From NCBI GenBank assembly GCA_021603905.1, contig BQIU01000008.1, positions 24,369-88,368 of the forward strand: a DNA stretch of 64,000 bases. Reading direction: 5' to 3'. Of this stretch, positions 38,876 through 48,071 are shown piece by piece; position 1 is the stretch's first letter, and each line of letters opens with the position of its first letter. Both the position numbers and the translations under genes were made by a program. The notes below the pieces were generated by a model. The model saw only the letters and a program-made list of their open reading frames with translations, made no database searches and was not told where the DNA came from. The stretch comes from Nitrospirales bacterium (lineage in GTDB: Bacteria > Nitrospirota > Nitrospiria > Nitrospirales > UBA8639).

Positions 38876-39058
38876 TCCAAGCGGGTATAACCTTCCAATG
38901 TTTGAAGTGAGTCATCACGCGGGCTTGGCGGCCTCAAGTCTATACCTCAAAGGCAAGACCGCGTTGGACGTCGGCTCCCTATTGAGGTTACGTAGGATCA
39001 CACAACAATCGTCGCTACTAGGACACCTGTAACCCTCATGGTTCGTCTGCCGAGTGCG

Positions 39059-39312
39059 TCTCAGTAAGAGTTGGACTGACAAAGAGCACTGGTGTGATAC
39101 GCGTTCGTGTCCTAGGCCATCTATGATCACGCTATTGAGTGACCCTAACGATTCTCAGTAAAAATTGAACATACAAGGCCCGTAGTCCATTGGGCGTTCG
39201 TGGTCTAGGGCCACTATGACCACTATAGTGAGTGACTCTAGCGATTCTCAGTAAAGATTGAAACGTCAAGGTCAATAGTGTGTTGAGCGTTCGTGTCCTA
39301 GGCACCACTGGA
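39059..39312 (+). repeat. Tandem repeat, about 94-bp period, 2.7 copies
   Basis: Units begin at 39059, 39153 and 39246 with TCTCAGTAA. Each contains GCGTTCGTGTCCTAGG (one unit GGTCTAGG) and, in the first two, TGAGTGAC followed by CGAT. The units have diverged from each other. Confidence 0.8.
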
Positions 39313-39333
39313 ACTTATTTGGATTCGCTATAG

Positions 39334-39672
39334 TCAAGCCAATTCAATCACGGCGGCAGGTGCAGCCGTCATCACGGCCTGAATACTCTTCTTCATTGAG
39401 GGTTTCGAGGCATACATTTCGCTCTTACCGATCGGCTGCATGTTCTTGGCAATCAAGACAAAGTAGTGTTTCCCGTTCTTTGCAACCTTCTCTTCGTATT
39501 GCTTGGACAGCTTCGCGTTGGTTTTGACTGACGTGATGGCCCGACGAGCACCCGATGGTGAATGATAGCCTTGGCTCGCGAGAATAATTTCTCCACTCCG
39601 AGCCTTTAAGCGAAAATACGCTTTCCCATTCTTTCCCTTAAACACTTCAAACTTCGGGTGCTTCATAGCCAT
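39334..39672 (-). CDS. DUF1508 (YegP-like) protein
   Basis: A 112-residue protein made of two DUF1508 repeats: KFEVFKGKNGKAYFRLKA...GEIILASQGY and KYEEKVAKNGKHYFVLIA...QPIGKSEMYAS (read approximately). YegP-type proteins are small, cytosolic and of unknown role. ATG 39672 is preceded by AAAGGAG. The stop codon directly abuts the CTATAG end of the long repeat, so the element sits at the gene's 3' border. Confidence 0.87.
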   Translation of the reverse strand: MAMKHPKFEVFKGKNGKAYFRLKARSGEIILASQGYHSPSGARRAITSVKTNAKLSKQYEEKVAKNGKHYFVLIAKNMQPIGKSEMYASKPSMKKSIQAVMTAAPAAVIELA

Positions 39673-39927
39673 AGGAATTCTCCTTTGATTGAACAGGTGA
39701 GATAATGGACCGTACCTAAGCAAGCGTTGAAATCTATTGTGCCATGATCATGTGAAATTTCAAAGCCCTGATGTACGGAGCGCACGCTTCTTTCACTTGA
39801 CCTCGACTCCGGTGAAATCAGATACTTGTGTTCGATGATGAATGAAACTTTTATCGGATGCGTGAGGGTTTTGTCGTCCAAGACATGTCGAACGTCATCT
39901 GATCAAGTTAACACGAATGGAGGACTC

Positions 39928-40770
39928 ATGAGTGTATGTACAGCCTATAATGATGTCACGGTTCCGTCGTTCATGTATGGAACCGCGTGGAAAAAAGATG
40001 CCACGGCTCAACTTGTGCAGTTAGCCGTGACATCAGGTTTTAAGGCGATTGATACAGCCAATCAGATTATTCATTATCAGGAAGCCTTAGTGGGTGAGGC
40101 CTTATTGGCGTTGGCCGAGCAAGGAGTCCAACGGGAGACGCTCTTCTTACAAACTAAATTTACGCCTGTCGGCGGACAAGATCATCGGACACCCTATGAT
40201 GTTTCTACCGACATCACTACACAGGTCACACAATCCTTTCAGAGTTCGTTAGAGCATCTGCATACGGAGTACGTCGATTCGTATGTCTTGCATGGACCCT
40301 ATTCCCGCGGAGGGTTAGGTGCAGAAGATTGGGAAGTCTGGGCGGCTCTCCAGAACATCTACCAATCAGGAAAAGCCAAGATCATTGGTGTGAGTAATGT
40401 GAATGCCGCACAGCTTCGTCTGCTCTGCGAGAAAGCGGAAAACAAACCCATGATCGTGCAGAATCGATGCTACGCCGTATTGGGGTGGGATAAAGAAGTC
40501 AGAGAAATCTGTGAAGCTCACAAGATCATCTACCAAGGGTTTTCGTTGTTGACGGCCAATCAGGATATTTGGGCCGATCCTCAGCTTAGAACCATCGCTG
40601 AGCGGTTAGGAACTGGCCCCGCACAAGTGATTTTTCGATTTGCGCAACAAATTGGCATGCTTCCGTTAACCGGTACGACGAATCAGCAACATATGAAAGA
40701 GGATCTCGATATCGAGCAGTTTGAACTCTCCACGGAGGAAGTCCAGAGTATCGAAATGATTGCTGTTTGA
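39928..40770 (+). CDS. Aldo/keto reductase
   Basis: A 280-residue AKR-fold NADPH oxidoreductase. The catalytic Asp is in KAIDTANQ, Lys in LFLQTKF and His in SYVLHGP; cofactor-site sequences are AKIIGVSNVNAAQL, IVQNRCYAV and PLTGTTNQQHMKEDL. The usual catalytic Tyr five residues after Asp is absent; Tyr occurs three residues later (IIHYQEA). ATG 39928 follows GGAGGA. Its end overlaps the possible TTG start of the ligase gene. Confidence 0.88.
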   Translation: MSVCTAYNDVTVPSFMYGTAWKKDATAQLVQLAVTSGFKAIDTANQIIHYQEALVGEALLALAEQGVQRETLFLQTKFTPVGGQDHRTPYDVSTDITTQVTQSFQSSLEHLHTEYVDSYVLHGPYSRGGLGAEDWEVWAALQNIYQSGKAKIIGVSNVNAAQLRLLCEKAENKPMIVQNRCYAVLGWDKEVREICEAHKIIYQGFSLLTANQDIWADPQLRTIAERLGTGPAQVIFRFAQQIGMLPLTGTTNQQHMKEDLDIEQFELSTEEVQSIEMIAV

Positions 40771-40793
40771 TTTACCCAGTCGTCTCTCAATGT

Positions 40794-41672
40794 ATGGTAC
40801 CTCTTGCACGATGTCATCGTCCGCTAGCGAATGTCTTGTTAGCGTTGGCGGTACTCTTCGTTGGTGTTCTGTTTTGGTCAGTCGCTGAGGCCAAAGATAA
40901 GCCGTCGGTGATGTTGGCTGAAGTGTATCAGCAAGGGGTTGATGTTAGTCAGTATTGGGTGAGTGAAAAACTTGATGGGGTGCGAGCTCGCTGGGATGGA
41001 AATCATCTCATTTCACGAGGCGGACATGCATTTGCGGCTCCCACCTGGTTTATCGCCGGCCTTCCGAATATCTCGTTGGATGGCGAGCTCTGGATAGCAC
41101 GAGGACGATATGAAGAGACCTCTTCGATTGTGAGAAAGCACACGCCTCATGAAGGGTGGCGAGAAATTCGTTTGATGATGTTTGATCTGCCTGAGCATGG
41201 TGGCCCCTTTGATCAGCGAGTGAGTGCGATGAAGCGTCTGGTAGAGACCACGCATTCCCCGTTTCTCGTCATGATTGAGCAGCAAACGATAAAAAATGAA
41301 GAAGAATTACAACAGCGGCTAACAGAAGTTCTTGACCAAGGCGGAGAAGGCTTGATGCTTCATCGAAAGACGGCTCGGTATGCGAGTGGTCGAACGCACG
41401 ATGTGCTGAAGCTGAAGCCGTTTATGGATGCCGAAGCGACGGTGATTGGATATCGGCCAGGCAAAGGTCAGTTTGCTGGACAAGTGGGGTCACTCAAAGT
41501 CCGTACCGATGAAGGCGTAGAGTTGTATGTCGGGAGTGGACTCACGAATGAACAACGAAGCCATCCGCCGCCCTTGCAAAGCCGAATCACGTTTCGCTAT
41601 CAAGGGTTGACGAAAAATGGTGTTCCCCGCTTTCCGGTATTTTTGCGAATTCGAAATGAACAACCCGAGTAA
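40794..41672 (+). CDS. ATP-dependent DNA ligase with export signal (LigE-type)
   Basis: About 292 residues. Motif I SEKLDGVRARWDG contains the adenylated Lys; motif III SLDGELWIARG, motif IV GGEGLMLHRK, motif V DVLKLKPF, and a C-terminal OB fold (ATVIGYRPGKGQF, LKVRTDEGVELYVGSG). The N-terminus is a classical signal (NVLLALAVLFVGVLFWSVAEA), as in minimal LigE ligases believed to act in the periplasm. TTG 40767, overlapping the reductase stop, is an alternative start. It may seal nicks in exogenous or envelope DNA. Confidence 0.88.
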   Translation: MVPLARCHRPLANVLLALAVLFVGVLFWSVAEAKDKPSVMLAEVYQQGVDVSQYWVSEKLDGVRARWDGNHLISRGGHAFAAPTWFIAGLPNISLDGELWIARGRYEETSSIVRKHTPHEGWREIRLMMFDLPEHGGPFDQRVSAMKRLVETTHSPFLVMIEQQTIKNEEELQQRLTEVLDQGGEGLMLHRKTARYASGRTHDVLKLKPFMDAEATVIGYRPGKGQFAGQVGSLKVRTDEGVELYVGSGLTNEQRSHPPPLQSRITFRYQGLTKNGVPRFPVFLRIRNEQPE

Positions 41673-41701
41673 TGCCGAGTCAGTTTCCCGGTTTTGCGAA
41701 G

Positions 41702-42364
41702 CTAATAGCCTTCCCGCTTTATATGTCGATTGGTGAGAGTCACGTTGTCCCGTCCGCATGTCCTTGTGAGCAAGCGATGATGGGAGACCGAATCGGTTGC
41801 CGCATCTAGACTCATTTGCTGGCAGAGCTGTATCGTGTAAATCAGTGAGACTGCAGTTTTGATTAAGGCAAATCCGTAATCATAGTGATCGGCTTCTTCT
41901 TGAGACAGACGTTTTCCGCTCAAGACTTTGATCGCTTCAACGCTAAATGGCGTAGACTCCCATTCTGTCCGTTGTAGCTTCAAGAGGCTGGTGGGATCTG
42001 CGGGTTTGGTACTGTTGCCTTGACGGTCTTGGGCAAATGTCACGAGCCCTCGCTGAAATTGCTGGTTACCCGTTAACGCTTCATGAAAAGACGATCGCCA
42101 CAGTTGATCAGCTAAATCTCGGTCGACGGCTTCGACAACGTCCAGACTCATAGTTCCACTCACTGAATGTCCCTGAACAATTCGGCCGGCGTTCAGCAGT
42201 TCCGGATAGTCATCGCCCATTCGGTCAGGGAACGCGAGCGTCCCCATCATCGGTGACAACTGCAAGGCCATATAATCTCGGAAATGGATGTGCTGGTACT
42301 CTGTTAACAGCTGACGCAGGGTGCGTTCATGGCAGAGATGGAAAGGGTAGAAGAGAACGTTCAA
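41702..42364 (-). CDS. Hypothetical protein, coupled to the Cys-repeat gene
   Basis: The frame extends to 42532, but a TTG at 42364 overlaps the upstream gene's stop (TTGA), giving about 220 residues starting MNVLFYPFHLCHERTLRQLL. Contents include DYMALQLSPMMGTLAFPDRM and a helical C-terminal part. Several His and Cys are near the start. No family recognised. Overlap with the Cys-repeat gene implies coupled translation and related function. Confidence 0.6.
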   Translation of the reverse strand: MNVLFYPFHLCHERTLRQLLTEYQHIHFRDYMALQLSPMMGTLAFPDRMGDDYPELLNAGRIVQGHSVSGTMSLDVVEAVDRDLADQLWRSSFHEALTGNQQFQRGLVTFAQDRQGNSTKPADPTSLLKLQRTEWESTPFSVEAIKVLSGKRLSQEEADHYDYGFALIKTAVSLIYTIQLCQQMSLDAATDSVSHHRLLTRTCGRDNVTLTNRHIKREGY

Positions 42365-43689
42365 GATACAGGTGACGCACGGCTGATCAACGTTGAAGAT
42401 TGCTCGAGTATAAGACGGGCTCCTTGACGGCAATCCTGAATATACTGAGTTTCTGACCGGGCACAGGCTTGAGTCCGCTGCTGGGGTTCTGCATAGAGGA
42501 CGAGCAGTTCCTCTCCTATGGCGTTGTGACAATCTTGCTTATGTTGTTCGGGAGCTTGTCGACAAAATTCAAAGGCGTTGTCCGAGGCTCGACCAGAAAC
42601 GTTCAGAAAATTCTTAACGACACCTATGAAACAACGATTTTGGTGTGTGGCCACTCCCAACTGACAGAGACGAATCGACTCGTCAATATTTCGCAGCGTG
42701 TGACCGGATATGTCTCGTCCCATACTTTGGTAGCAGGTTGGTTTCATGCCTTCCGGCGCGGTATCGCATACACCAAACCCTTTAGCAAAATCGTACTGCG
42801 TCAGGTGCAAAATAATAGAGGTTTGCATCATGTAGCATTCTCGCAAATACTTCTCATCGAGTTCAGAACATGGATACAAAGGGTTCTTCGGGTCGACGAG
42901 TTTAGTTTTGTGGTGCTGGGCCTCCTTTCCATGATGTCCGCTATGTTGTTGCGAACCATTAATGCCCGTGACCACGCCTTCCATGAAGACTCCGCCGTAA
43001 CAGGATTGTTGATCCCAAGCCGTGTTTAACGTGTCGCACAGGGCTAACGCCTGTTTAATGTCATGATTGAGATGCATCGTCAGGCCATGGCCTAACCCAT
43101 GAAAGCAATTGAAGTACGCGAACCGACCCTTTTCTTTTTCAAGATTGGGGCTGCAAATGGCGACGACATCGTCTGATTGAATACGCGGCTTACTGGTGAG
43201 ATAGGCTTCCAGTGCACCATGATAACAGCCTGATTGGTGAGCGGGCGTGCATTGCGACATGACAGCGGTGACGTCCTTGAGGTGATGATAGGACATTCGT
43301 CCGACATGATGAGTGAGATTATGGGCTTCGCGTAACGCCGCGTGATCCTTCTTGACGATTTCTTCGATCACTTGAAGGGCTTGCTCCGTTCCTAGTTTTT
43401 TCAAGACGGTTTCCAATGTCTTTTTGTAACAGGGAATATTCTCGTAACAGGTTCCATGAGTAGGAGTCCCGGGAGCGGCTGATGGTTCAGGGGTGATATT
43501 AAGATGTTGAGGCCGCGTTGGGGATTCAGCCTGTTCTTTGACTGTCGTTGTCTGGCTTGTTCCCGTGTGAGGTAAGAGACCTCCGATGATCAAGAACATG
43601 CCAAGGCTCAACGCCAGGCGTTGAACCCACTGGGTGGTTGTCCGATTCACTCTGTGTGTGTTCAAGAATCCCTGAGTCTTATGTATCAT
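42361..43689 (-). CDS. Exported protein with repeated C-x10-C helical units
   Basis: A 442-residue protein with an N-terminal hydrophobic signal/anchor (LALSLGMFLIIGGLLPH). The rest is about eight units in which two Cys bracket roughly ten residues followed by a helix: CSELDEKYLREC, CDTAPEGMKPTC, CQLGVATHQNRC, CRQAPEQHKQDC, CARSETQYIQDC. Each pair could form a disulfide, giving a stapled helical solenoid in the periplasm. A His-rich insert (QQHSGHHGKEAQHHK) and FHGLGHGLTMHLNHD might bind metal. Family not recognised. Confidence 0.7.
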   Translation of the reverse strand: MIHKTQGFLNTHRVNRTTTQWVQRLALSLGMFLIIGGLLPHTGTSQTTTVKEQAESPTRPQHLNITPEPSAAPGTPTHGTCYENIPCYKKTLETVLKKLGTEQALQVIEEIVKKDHAALREAHNLTHHVGRMSYHHLKDVTAVMSQCTPAHQSGCYHGALEAYLTSKPRIQSDDVVAICSPNLEKEKGRFAYFNCFHGLGHGLTMHLNHDIKQALALCDTLNTAWDQQSCYGGVFMEGVVTGINGSQQHSGHHGKEAQHHKTKLVDPKNPLYPCSELDEKYLRECYMMQTSIILHLTQYDFAKGFGVCDTAPEGMKPTCYQSMGRDISGHTLRNIDESIRLCQLGVATHQNRCFIGVVKNFLNVSGRASDNAFEFCRQAPEQHKQDCHNAIGEELLVLYAEPQQRTQACARSETQYIQDCRQGARLILEQSSTLISRASPVS

Positions 43690-44038
43690 GCGTGTCAGTT
43701 TGTGAGTATCTATGCGTGATCAAGACGGACTGTTATATCTCAAATAGCCTGCAACATGGCATGTTGCCTTCTCGTTGCAAAAATGAATAACAAATGTGAC
43801 ATGAGATGTGTGTGGAGTCAAGAGTCGATGACGTAAAACCATCCTCTCTCTGTTGCTTTGCTCTTAACTTGGCAACATAGATGAGACGGATTTCAGAATG
43901 GGGCCCTCTTGAATCTCGTTTCTCAATTAAGCTAAACACAATGCTGTTGATCTGTAATAGGGAGTGCTGGGAAACAACAGTGAATACACGGCACCGTCGA
44001 GATTGTGAATCGTTCTTTTATTTTGGAGGCTAGGGAGA
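43690..44038. other. Gene-free divergent promoter region
   Basis: No gene or repeat recognised between the Cys-repeat gene and the lipoprotein pair. Confidence 0.4.
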
Positions 44039-44395
44039 ATGCGGAAACGACAATTAACGACAATGCTGGTCATGTTGGTTGGCTCGATGTTGCTGAGCGG
44101 GTGTCTATACACCGATATTCAGGTGCCGAGAGCGTATCGTTCGGCAAGTCCGATCGATGTAAAAGCCAAAGCCACAGATAACGTGGTGATTGGGGAAAGT
44201 TGTAATCGAGCCGTGTTATTTTTAGTGGCCTGGGGTAATGGCGGATATGTGGGAGCTATCAAGAATGCCTTGGCGAACGAACCCACTGGTTCCATTCTTT
44301 ATGATGTGCATGTCGATGTCAAAGCCACGGCATATGTCTTTGGCTTGTATACGCAGACATGTACTGTCGTGACGGGAAAAGTGGGCTCCGTATGA
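44039..44395 (+). CDS. TRL-like lipoprotein
   Basis: A 118-residue lipoprotein: signal LVMLVGSMLLSGC with the lipid-modified Cys, then a TRL-like domain (VVIGESCNRAVLFLVAWGNG, GAIKNAL, SILYDVHVDVKATAYVFGLY, CTVVTGKV). Members often occur in tandem and are of unknown function. Its stop overlaps the next start by four bases. Confidence 0.83.
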   Translation: MRKRQLTTMLVMLVGSMLLSGCLYTDIQVPRAYRSASPIDVKAKATDNVVIGESCNRAVLFLVAWGNGGYVGAIKNALANEPTGSILYDVHVDVKATAYVFGLYTQTCTVVTGKVGSV

Positions 44396-44865
44396 AAGTC
44401 GTTCTCATGCTGATGGGGCTGTGTGTGCTTGCCTCTGGATGTTCCCCGTTGCAACGATCGGCCTACGAAGCTCGTTCTGGTCTGATTTTTGTTGGAGGAT
44501 TCGTGTTGTATTATGACTCTGAGGCACCGCTATCCTATCAAACCCTAACGCACAATGAGAGGCCTGACGATGTGGTTTCAGTAGGAGAAGTCATGGGCGA
44601 TAGTTGTCAGCATGGGCTCTCCATTCCCATTATCTTTTCCGCGACAGACCGTCTGAGTGTTTCAGGGGCTAAGGGGGACGGAAGTTATAAGAAAGCACTG
44701 CTCCATATTAAAGAGCAGCATCCAGATCTGATAGGATTATATGATGTCAAGGTGGATGTGCATAAATGGTCCATTTTGACGTACAGCCGGGAATGTACGG
44801 TAGTGGTGGCTCAAGGATTTACACACCCATCCGCCGATGAGTCACTTCGGATATCTTTCAAGTGA
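44392..44865 (+). CDS. Second TRL-like lipoprotein
   Basis: A 157-residue lipoprotein with signal VLMLMGLCVLASGC. The domain repeats the layout of its neighbour: VGEVMGDSCQHGLSIPIIF, SYKKALLHIKEQ, LIGLYDVKVDVHKWSILTYS and ECTVVVAQGF. Two Cys are placed as in the first protein and may form a disulfide. The ATGA overlap (44392-44395) indicates translational coupling, and the pair probably arose by tandem duplication. Confidence 0.8.
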   Translation: MKVVLMLMGLCVLASGCSPLQRSAYEARSGLIFVGGFVLYYDSEAPLSYQTLTHNERPDDVVSVGEVMGDSCQHGLSIPIIFSATDRLSVSGAKGDGSYKKALLHIKEQHPDLIGLYDVKVDVHKWSILTYSRECTVVVAQGFTHPSADESLRISFK

Positions 44866-44875
44866 AAGAATAGGC

Positions 44876-44984
44876 GTATCTCGTAGGTAAAAAACGTATC
44901 TCGTCGTTCGTATCTCGTATTTCGCAAGAAGAATCTTTTGTCTTTTCTTCACGAGATACGCTTCACGAGCAACGAGCGACAATT
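44876..44984. repeat. Palindromic ACGAGATACG-type repeat
   Basis: Several copies of TATCTCGT on the left face ACGAGATACG...ACGAGCAACGAGCGAC on the right, so the region can fold into a long hairpin. The region at 54596-54660 shares the words and the order. It lies between convergent genes, where it may also terminate transcription. Confidence 0.7.
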
Positions 44985-45042
44985 CAGGGAACGACATACC
45001 TGCGCCGTCGCTGTAGGCCTTTTTCAACATTCTCTAGATTTC

Positions 45043-45930
45043 CTATTTAATCATTGGAGAGGCACAGGCCAAATGCGTATTGAGAAACGACAGGACCCGG
45101 GCTTCGTAGTCTGCCGGTGCAAACTGGTATATGTCTTGATGGTGGGCTCCTTTTACGAGCCAGAGTTCTTTCGGAGAATTGGCCGCCGCAAAGAGGGCTT
45201 TTGTTTCTGACGGGAGTGTATGTTGATCGCGTGTGCCTCCTATCACAAAGACAGGGACTTCTAGAGAGCGAATGGAATCGATAGGACGAAGTTCTTCTAG
45301 ATCTAGACCATATTGTAGCTGCAGCTGAAAAAGCAGGGGATAGGCTAGGAATGGCGCAAATGTGCCAACGCGCTGACGAATGCGGTTCATGACAGCGTTT
45401 TCGAGTCTTGAATTTACCGCCTCGAGAATCAGAACATCTACGTTGAGGGCGGGGCCATTTAAGACTGCTGAGACACCTCCCAATGAAAACCCAATGAGAC
45501 CGACCGGATTCGATGGGTTTTGTTGTAAGGCAAATTGCACTGCGGCTTTGACATCGTCTTGCTCCAGATATCCAAACGTGATGGTTTGCCCTTCGCTTTC
45601 CCCGTGAGCTTGAAAATCGAATAACAATTGCGAGTACCCGGTTTTGTGTAAGAATGGCGTTCTGCCCGCCATGCTCGCACGGTTGCTACGAATTGCATGC
45701 GTCAGGATCACGGTGCCACAATCGGAACGTCCTGGTATGTACCAGCCAGCCAGACGCTTTCCTCTGGAATTAGAAAAATGTACGGATTGAGCCGGTAACA
45801 AAGTCGAGGGCGTAACGACCGTGGCTGGGGCAGGAGCAGTGAGCCAGGCTCCAGTCCAATACGTCCCTGCGATGAGGACGATAAAACACAGCAGTGAGCC
45901 CAAAACAATAAATCTAAGGTATTTTGTCAT
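45043..45930 (-). CDS. Membrane-anchored alpha/beta hydrolase
   Basis: A 295-residue serine hydrolase with an N-terminal anchor (LGSLLCFIVLIAGTYWTG). The nucleophile elbow is LIGFSLGG, the acid is in GGTRDQHTLP and the His in KGAHHQDIY. The oxyanion region follows VILTHAIRSN. It resembles the BEM46/FrsA group of peptidase-like esterases. Substrate unknown; likely faces the periplasm. Confidence 0.86.
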   Translation of the reverse strand: MTKYLRFIVLGSLLCFIVLIAGTYWTGAWLTAPAPATVVTPSTLLPAQSVHFSNSRGKRLAGWYIPGRSDCGTVILTHAIRSNRASMAGRTPFLHKTGYSQLLFDFQAHGESEGQTITFGYLEQDDVKAAVQFALQQNPSNPVGLIGFSLGGVSAVLNGPALNVDVLILEAVNSRLENAVMNRIRQRVGTFAPFLAYPLLFQLQLQYGLDLEELRPIDSIRSLEVPVFVIGGTRDQHTLPSETKALFAAANSPKELWLVKGAHHQDIYQFAPADYEARVLSFLNTHLACASPMIK

Positions 45931-46105
45931 GGCAGTGGGGAATAGGAGATTCTCAAATATTTTGATTCCGAGACTCTCTTCATTCTACACGATAGACATA
46001 ACGTGAGTTTCATCTCCGCCCTGCCTTGCCAAGCATGTTAGATAGCCATTACCGTAGAGAATCTCAGCAGCTCATATCTGTACGTCTATTGAAGGAGTCA
46101 CGACT

Positions 46106-47767
46106 ATGGCCGAATTTCACTATCAAGAAATCTTTGAGCACACAGTTGATAAAACCAAATATCGCAAATTGACGTCGGACTATGTTTCCACGGCAACTTT
46201 TGAAGGGAAAGAAATTTTAAAGGTGAAATCTGAGGCCCTCACTATCCTCGCACGTGAGGCCATGGATGACATCTCGCATTTACTTCGAGCCAGTCATCTT
46301 CAGCAGTTGGCCAAAATTTTAGATGATCCTGAAGCTTCGGACAATGATCGGTTTGTCGCGCTTGAGTTACTGAAAAATGCCAACATTGCGGCCAGTCGCG
46401 TGTTGCCTGGGTGTCAGGACACCGGGACGGCGATTGCGCTTGGCTATAAAGGGCAACAGGTTTTTACGACTGGTGAAGATGCGGAAGCGCTCTCTCGTGG
46501 AATCTATGAGGCGTACGATCAGCGGAATTTGCGCTATTCGCAGATGGCTCCGATTGACATGTACACCGAGAAAAATACTGGCAATAACTTACCGGCGCAG
46601 ATTGATCTCTATGCCGAGTCGGGTTCGCAGTACCGGTTTCTGTTTATCGCCAAGGGTGGAGGCTCGGCGAATAAAACATTTTTGTATCAAGAAACCAAAG
46701 CTCTGCTGAATCCGAAATCTTTGATGAAATTTGTCGCCGAAAAAATCCGTACGATCGGGACCTCGGCATGTCCGCCCTATCATTTGGCGTTGGTGATTGG
46801 AGGCATGTCCGCAGAATTCACACTCAAGACGGTGAAGCTGGCCAGCTGTCATTATCTGGACGATCTTCCAACATCTGGAAACGACTTGGGTCGCGCATTT
46901 CGTGATATCGAATTGGAGCAGGAGATTTTACAACTCTGCACAGAGACGGGCATCGGCGCACAATTCGGAGGAAAGTACTTTGCCCATGATGTGCGCGTCA
47001 TTCGTCTCCCGCGACATGGTGCGTCTTGCCCCGTAGGTTTGGGGGTGTCCTGTTCAGCCGATCGTCAGATCCTTGGAAAAATTTGTAAAGATGGTGTGTT
47101 TCTCGAGCAGCTTGAGACCAATCCTGCACAATATCTTCCGGAAGTGATGGAAAAAGATCTCGAAGGAGAAGTCGTCAAGATTAATTTAAAGCAGCCCATG
47201 CCCAAAATTCTTGCAGAGCTGAGTAAGTATCCGGTTGCGACAAGACTATCGCTCACGGGACCTCTGGTCGTTGCGCGAGACATTGCCCATGCCAAACTCA
47301 AAGAGCGACTGGATTCGGGTGAAGGTCTTCCGCAATACATGAAAGATCACGCGGTCTATTATGCTGGTCCAGCCAAAAAGCCCGAAGGTCATGCCTCAGG
47401 TTCTTTTGGACCCACCACGGCCGGTCGCATGGATTCCTACGTCGATCAGTTTCAGTCCGAAGGCGGCAGCATGATCATGTTGGCCAAAGGCAACCGCTCC
47501 AAACAGGTGCGGGATGCTTGCGGGAAATATGGCGGATTTTATCTAGGTTCCATTGGCGGTCCCGCTGCACGCCTAGCTGAACACAGCATCAAAAAAGTCG
47601 AAGTCCTCGAATATGAAGACCTAGGCATGGAAGCCATATGGAAAATCGAAGTCGAAGACTTCCCCGCCTTCATCGTTGTCAATCATGAAGGCAAAGATTT
47701 TTATGCGGACCTTGCAGCCCAACGTCCTCCAGCGTTGGTGCAGGTTGGAGAGCTGGAGAAGAAGTAG
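46106..47767 (+). CDS. Class I fumarate hydratase
   Basis: A 553-residue iron-sulfur fumarase (N- and C-terminal parts in one chain). Cluster Cys candidates are in [24 protein letters not shown] and the [19 protein letters not shown] region. Substrate-site sequences include [15 protein letters not shown] and [11 protein letters not shown]; the C-terminal swivel domain starts near [19 protein letters not shown]. It interconverts fumarate and malate in the TCA cycle (oxidative or reductive). A diverged copy of its last 50 codons occurs at 48379-48541. Confidence 0.94.
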   Translation: MAEFHYQEIFEHTVDKTKYRKLTSDYVSTATFEGKEILKVKSEALTILAREAMDDISHLLRASHLQQLAKILDDPEASDNDRFVALELLKNANIAASRVLPGCQDTGTAIALGYKGQQVFTTGEDAEALSRGIYEAYDQRNLRYSQMAPIDMYTEKNTGNNLPAQIDLYAESGSQYRFLFIAKGGGSANKTFLYQETKALLNPKSLMKFVAEKIRTIGTSACPPYHLALVIGGMSAEFTLKTVKLASCHYLDDLPTSGNDLGRAFRDIELEQEILQLCTETGIGAQFGGKYFAHDVRVIRLPRHGASCPVGLGVSCSADRQILGKICKDGVFLEQLETNPAQYLPEVMEKDLEGEVVKINLKQPMPKILAELSKYPVATRLSLTGPLVVARDIAHAKLKERLDSGEGLPQYMKDHAVYYAGPAKKPEGHASGSFGPTTAGRMDSYVDQFQSEGGSMIMLAKGNRSKQVRDACGKYGGFYLGSIGGPAARLAEHSIKKVEVLEYEDLGMEAIWKIEVEDFPAFIVVNHEGKDFYADLAAQRPPALVQVGELEKK

Positions 47768-47818
47768 GTCAAACATGAGAAGCAAATGCTTTCCTATGTG
47801 GCCAATAGGTAGAAAATA

Positions 47819-48071
47819 GTGGATTATCAATTGACCGAACATGCGCAAGAAAGTTTGAGAAAACGATCACCAATTCGTATAGATGGATGGAACAAGTAAT
47901 CACAAACCTCAAAAAGTGGAACCTGACCGCATTGATCCTAAACTGGAGCACCGTCTTGGCCGTATTCAAGCCTATGAAAATCAGGTACTGCGAGTGGTGG
48001 TCAAAAAAGACTCCAACCCGCTACGGATCATTACCTTGTATTTCGATCGTAAGATGAGGAATCAATTATGA
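47819..48071 (+). pseudogene. DUF4258 gene with two frameshifts (toxin-like partner)
   Basis: The first frame reads VDYQLTEHAQESLRKRSPIR, the second WMEQVITN (47884-47907) and the third PQKVEPDRIDPKLEHRLGRI...VLRVVVKK...ITLYFDRKMR. Joined, this is a full DUF4258 protein of about 84 residues. Two single-base deletions explain the breaks, unless they are sequencing errors. The terminal TGA overlaps the DUF2283 start (ATGA). DUF4258-DUF2283 pairs are commonly found together and regarded as toxin-antitoxin-like. Confidence 0.8.

Larger units (their letters stand above)
38687..39333 (+). repeat. Long composite MITE-related element, copy 2
   Basis: A 647-bp element from CTATAGCCGTTTCAG to TTGGATTCGCTATAG. 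Its left 75 bp match copies at 5.1 and 63.6 kb. A second, short element is nested at 38780-38875. Codons 38880-39014 match an open frame in the 5.1-kb copy. The right part is a 94-bp tandem array. No transposase is present. Confidence 0.85.

Noticed and set aside
42365..42532. N-terminal extension of the 41702 gene
   Set aside because: It overlaps the conserved Cys-repeat coding region and reads as shadow sequence; the TTGA overlap at 42364 is a better start.
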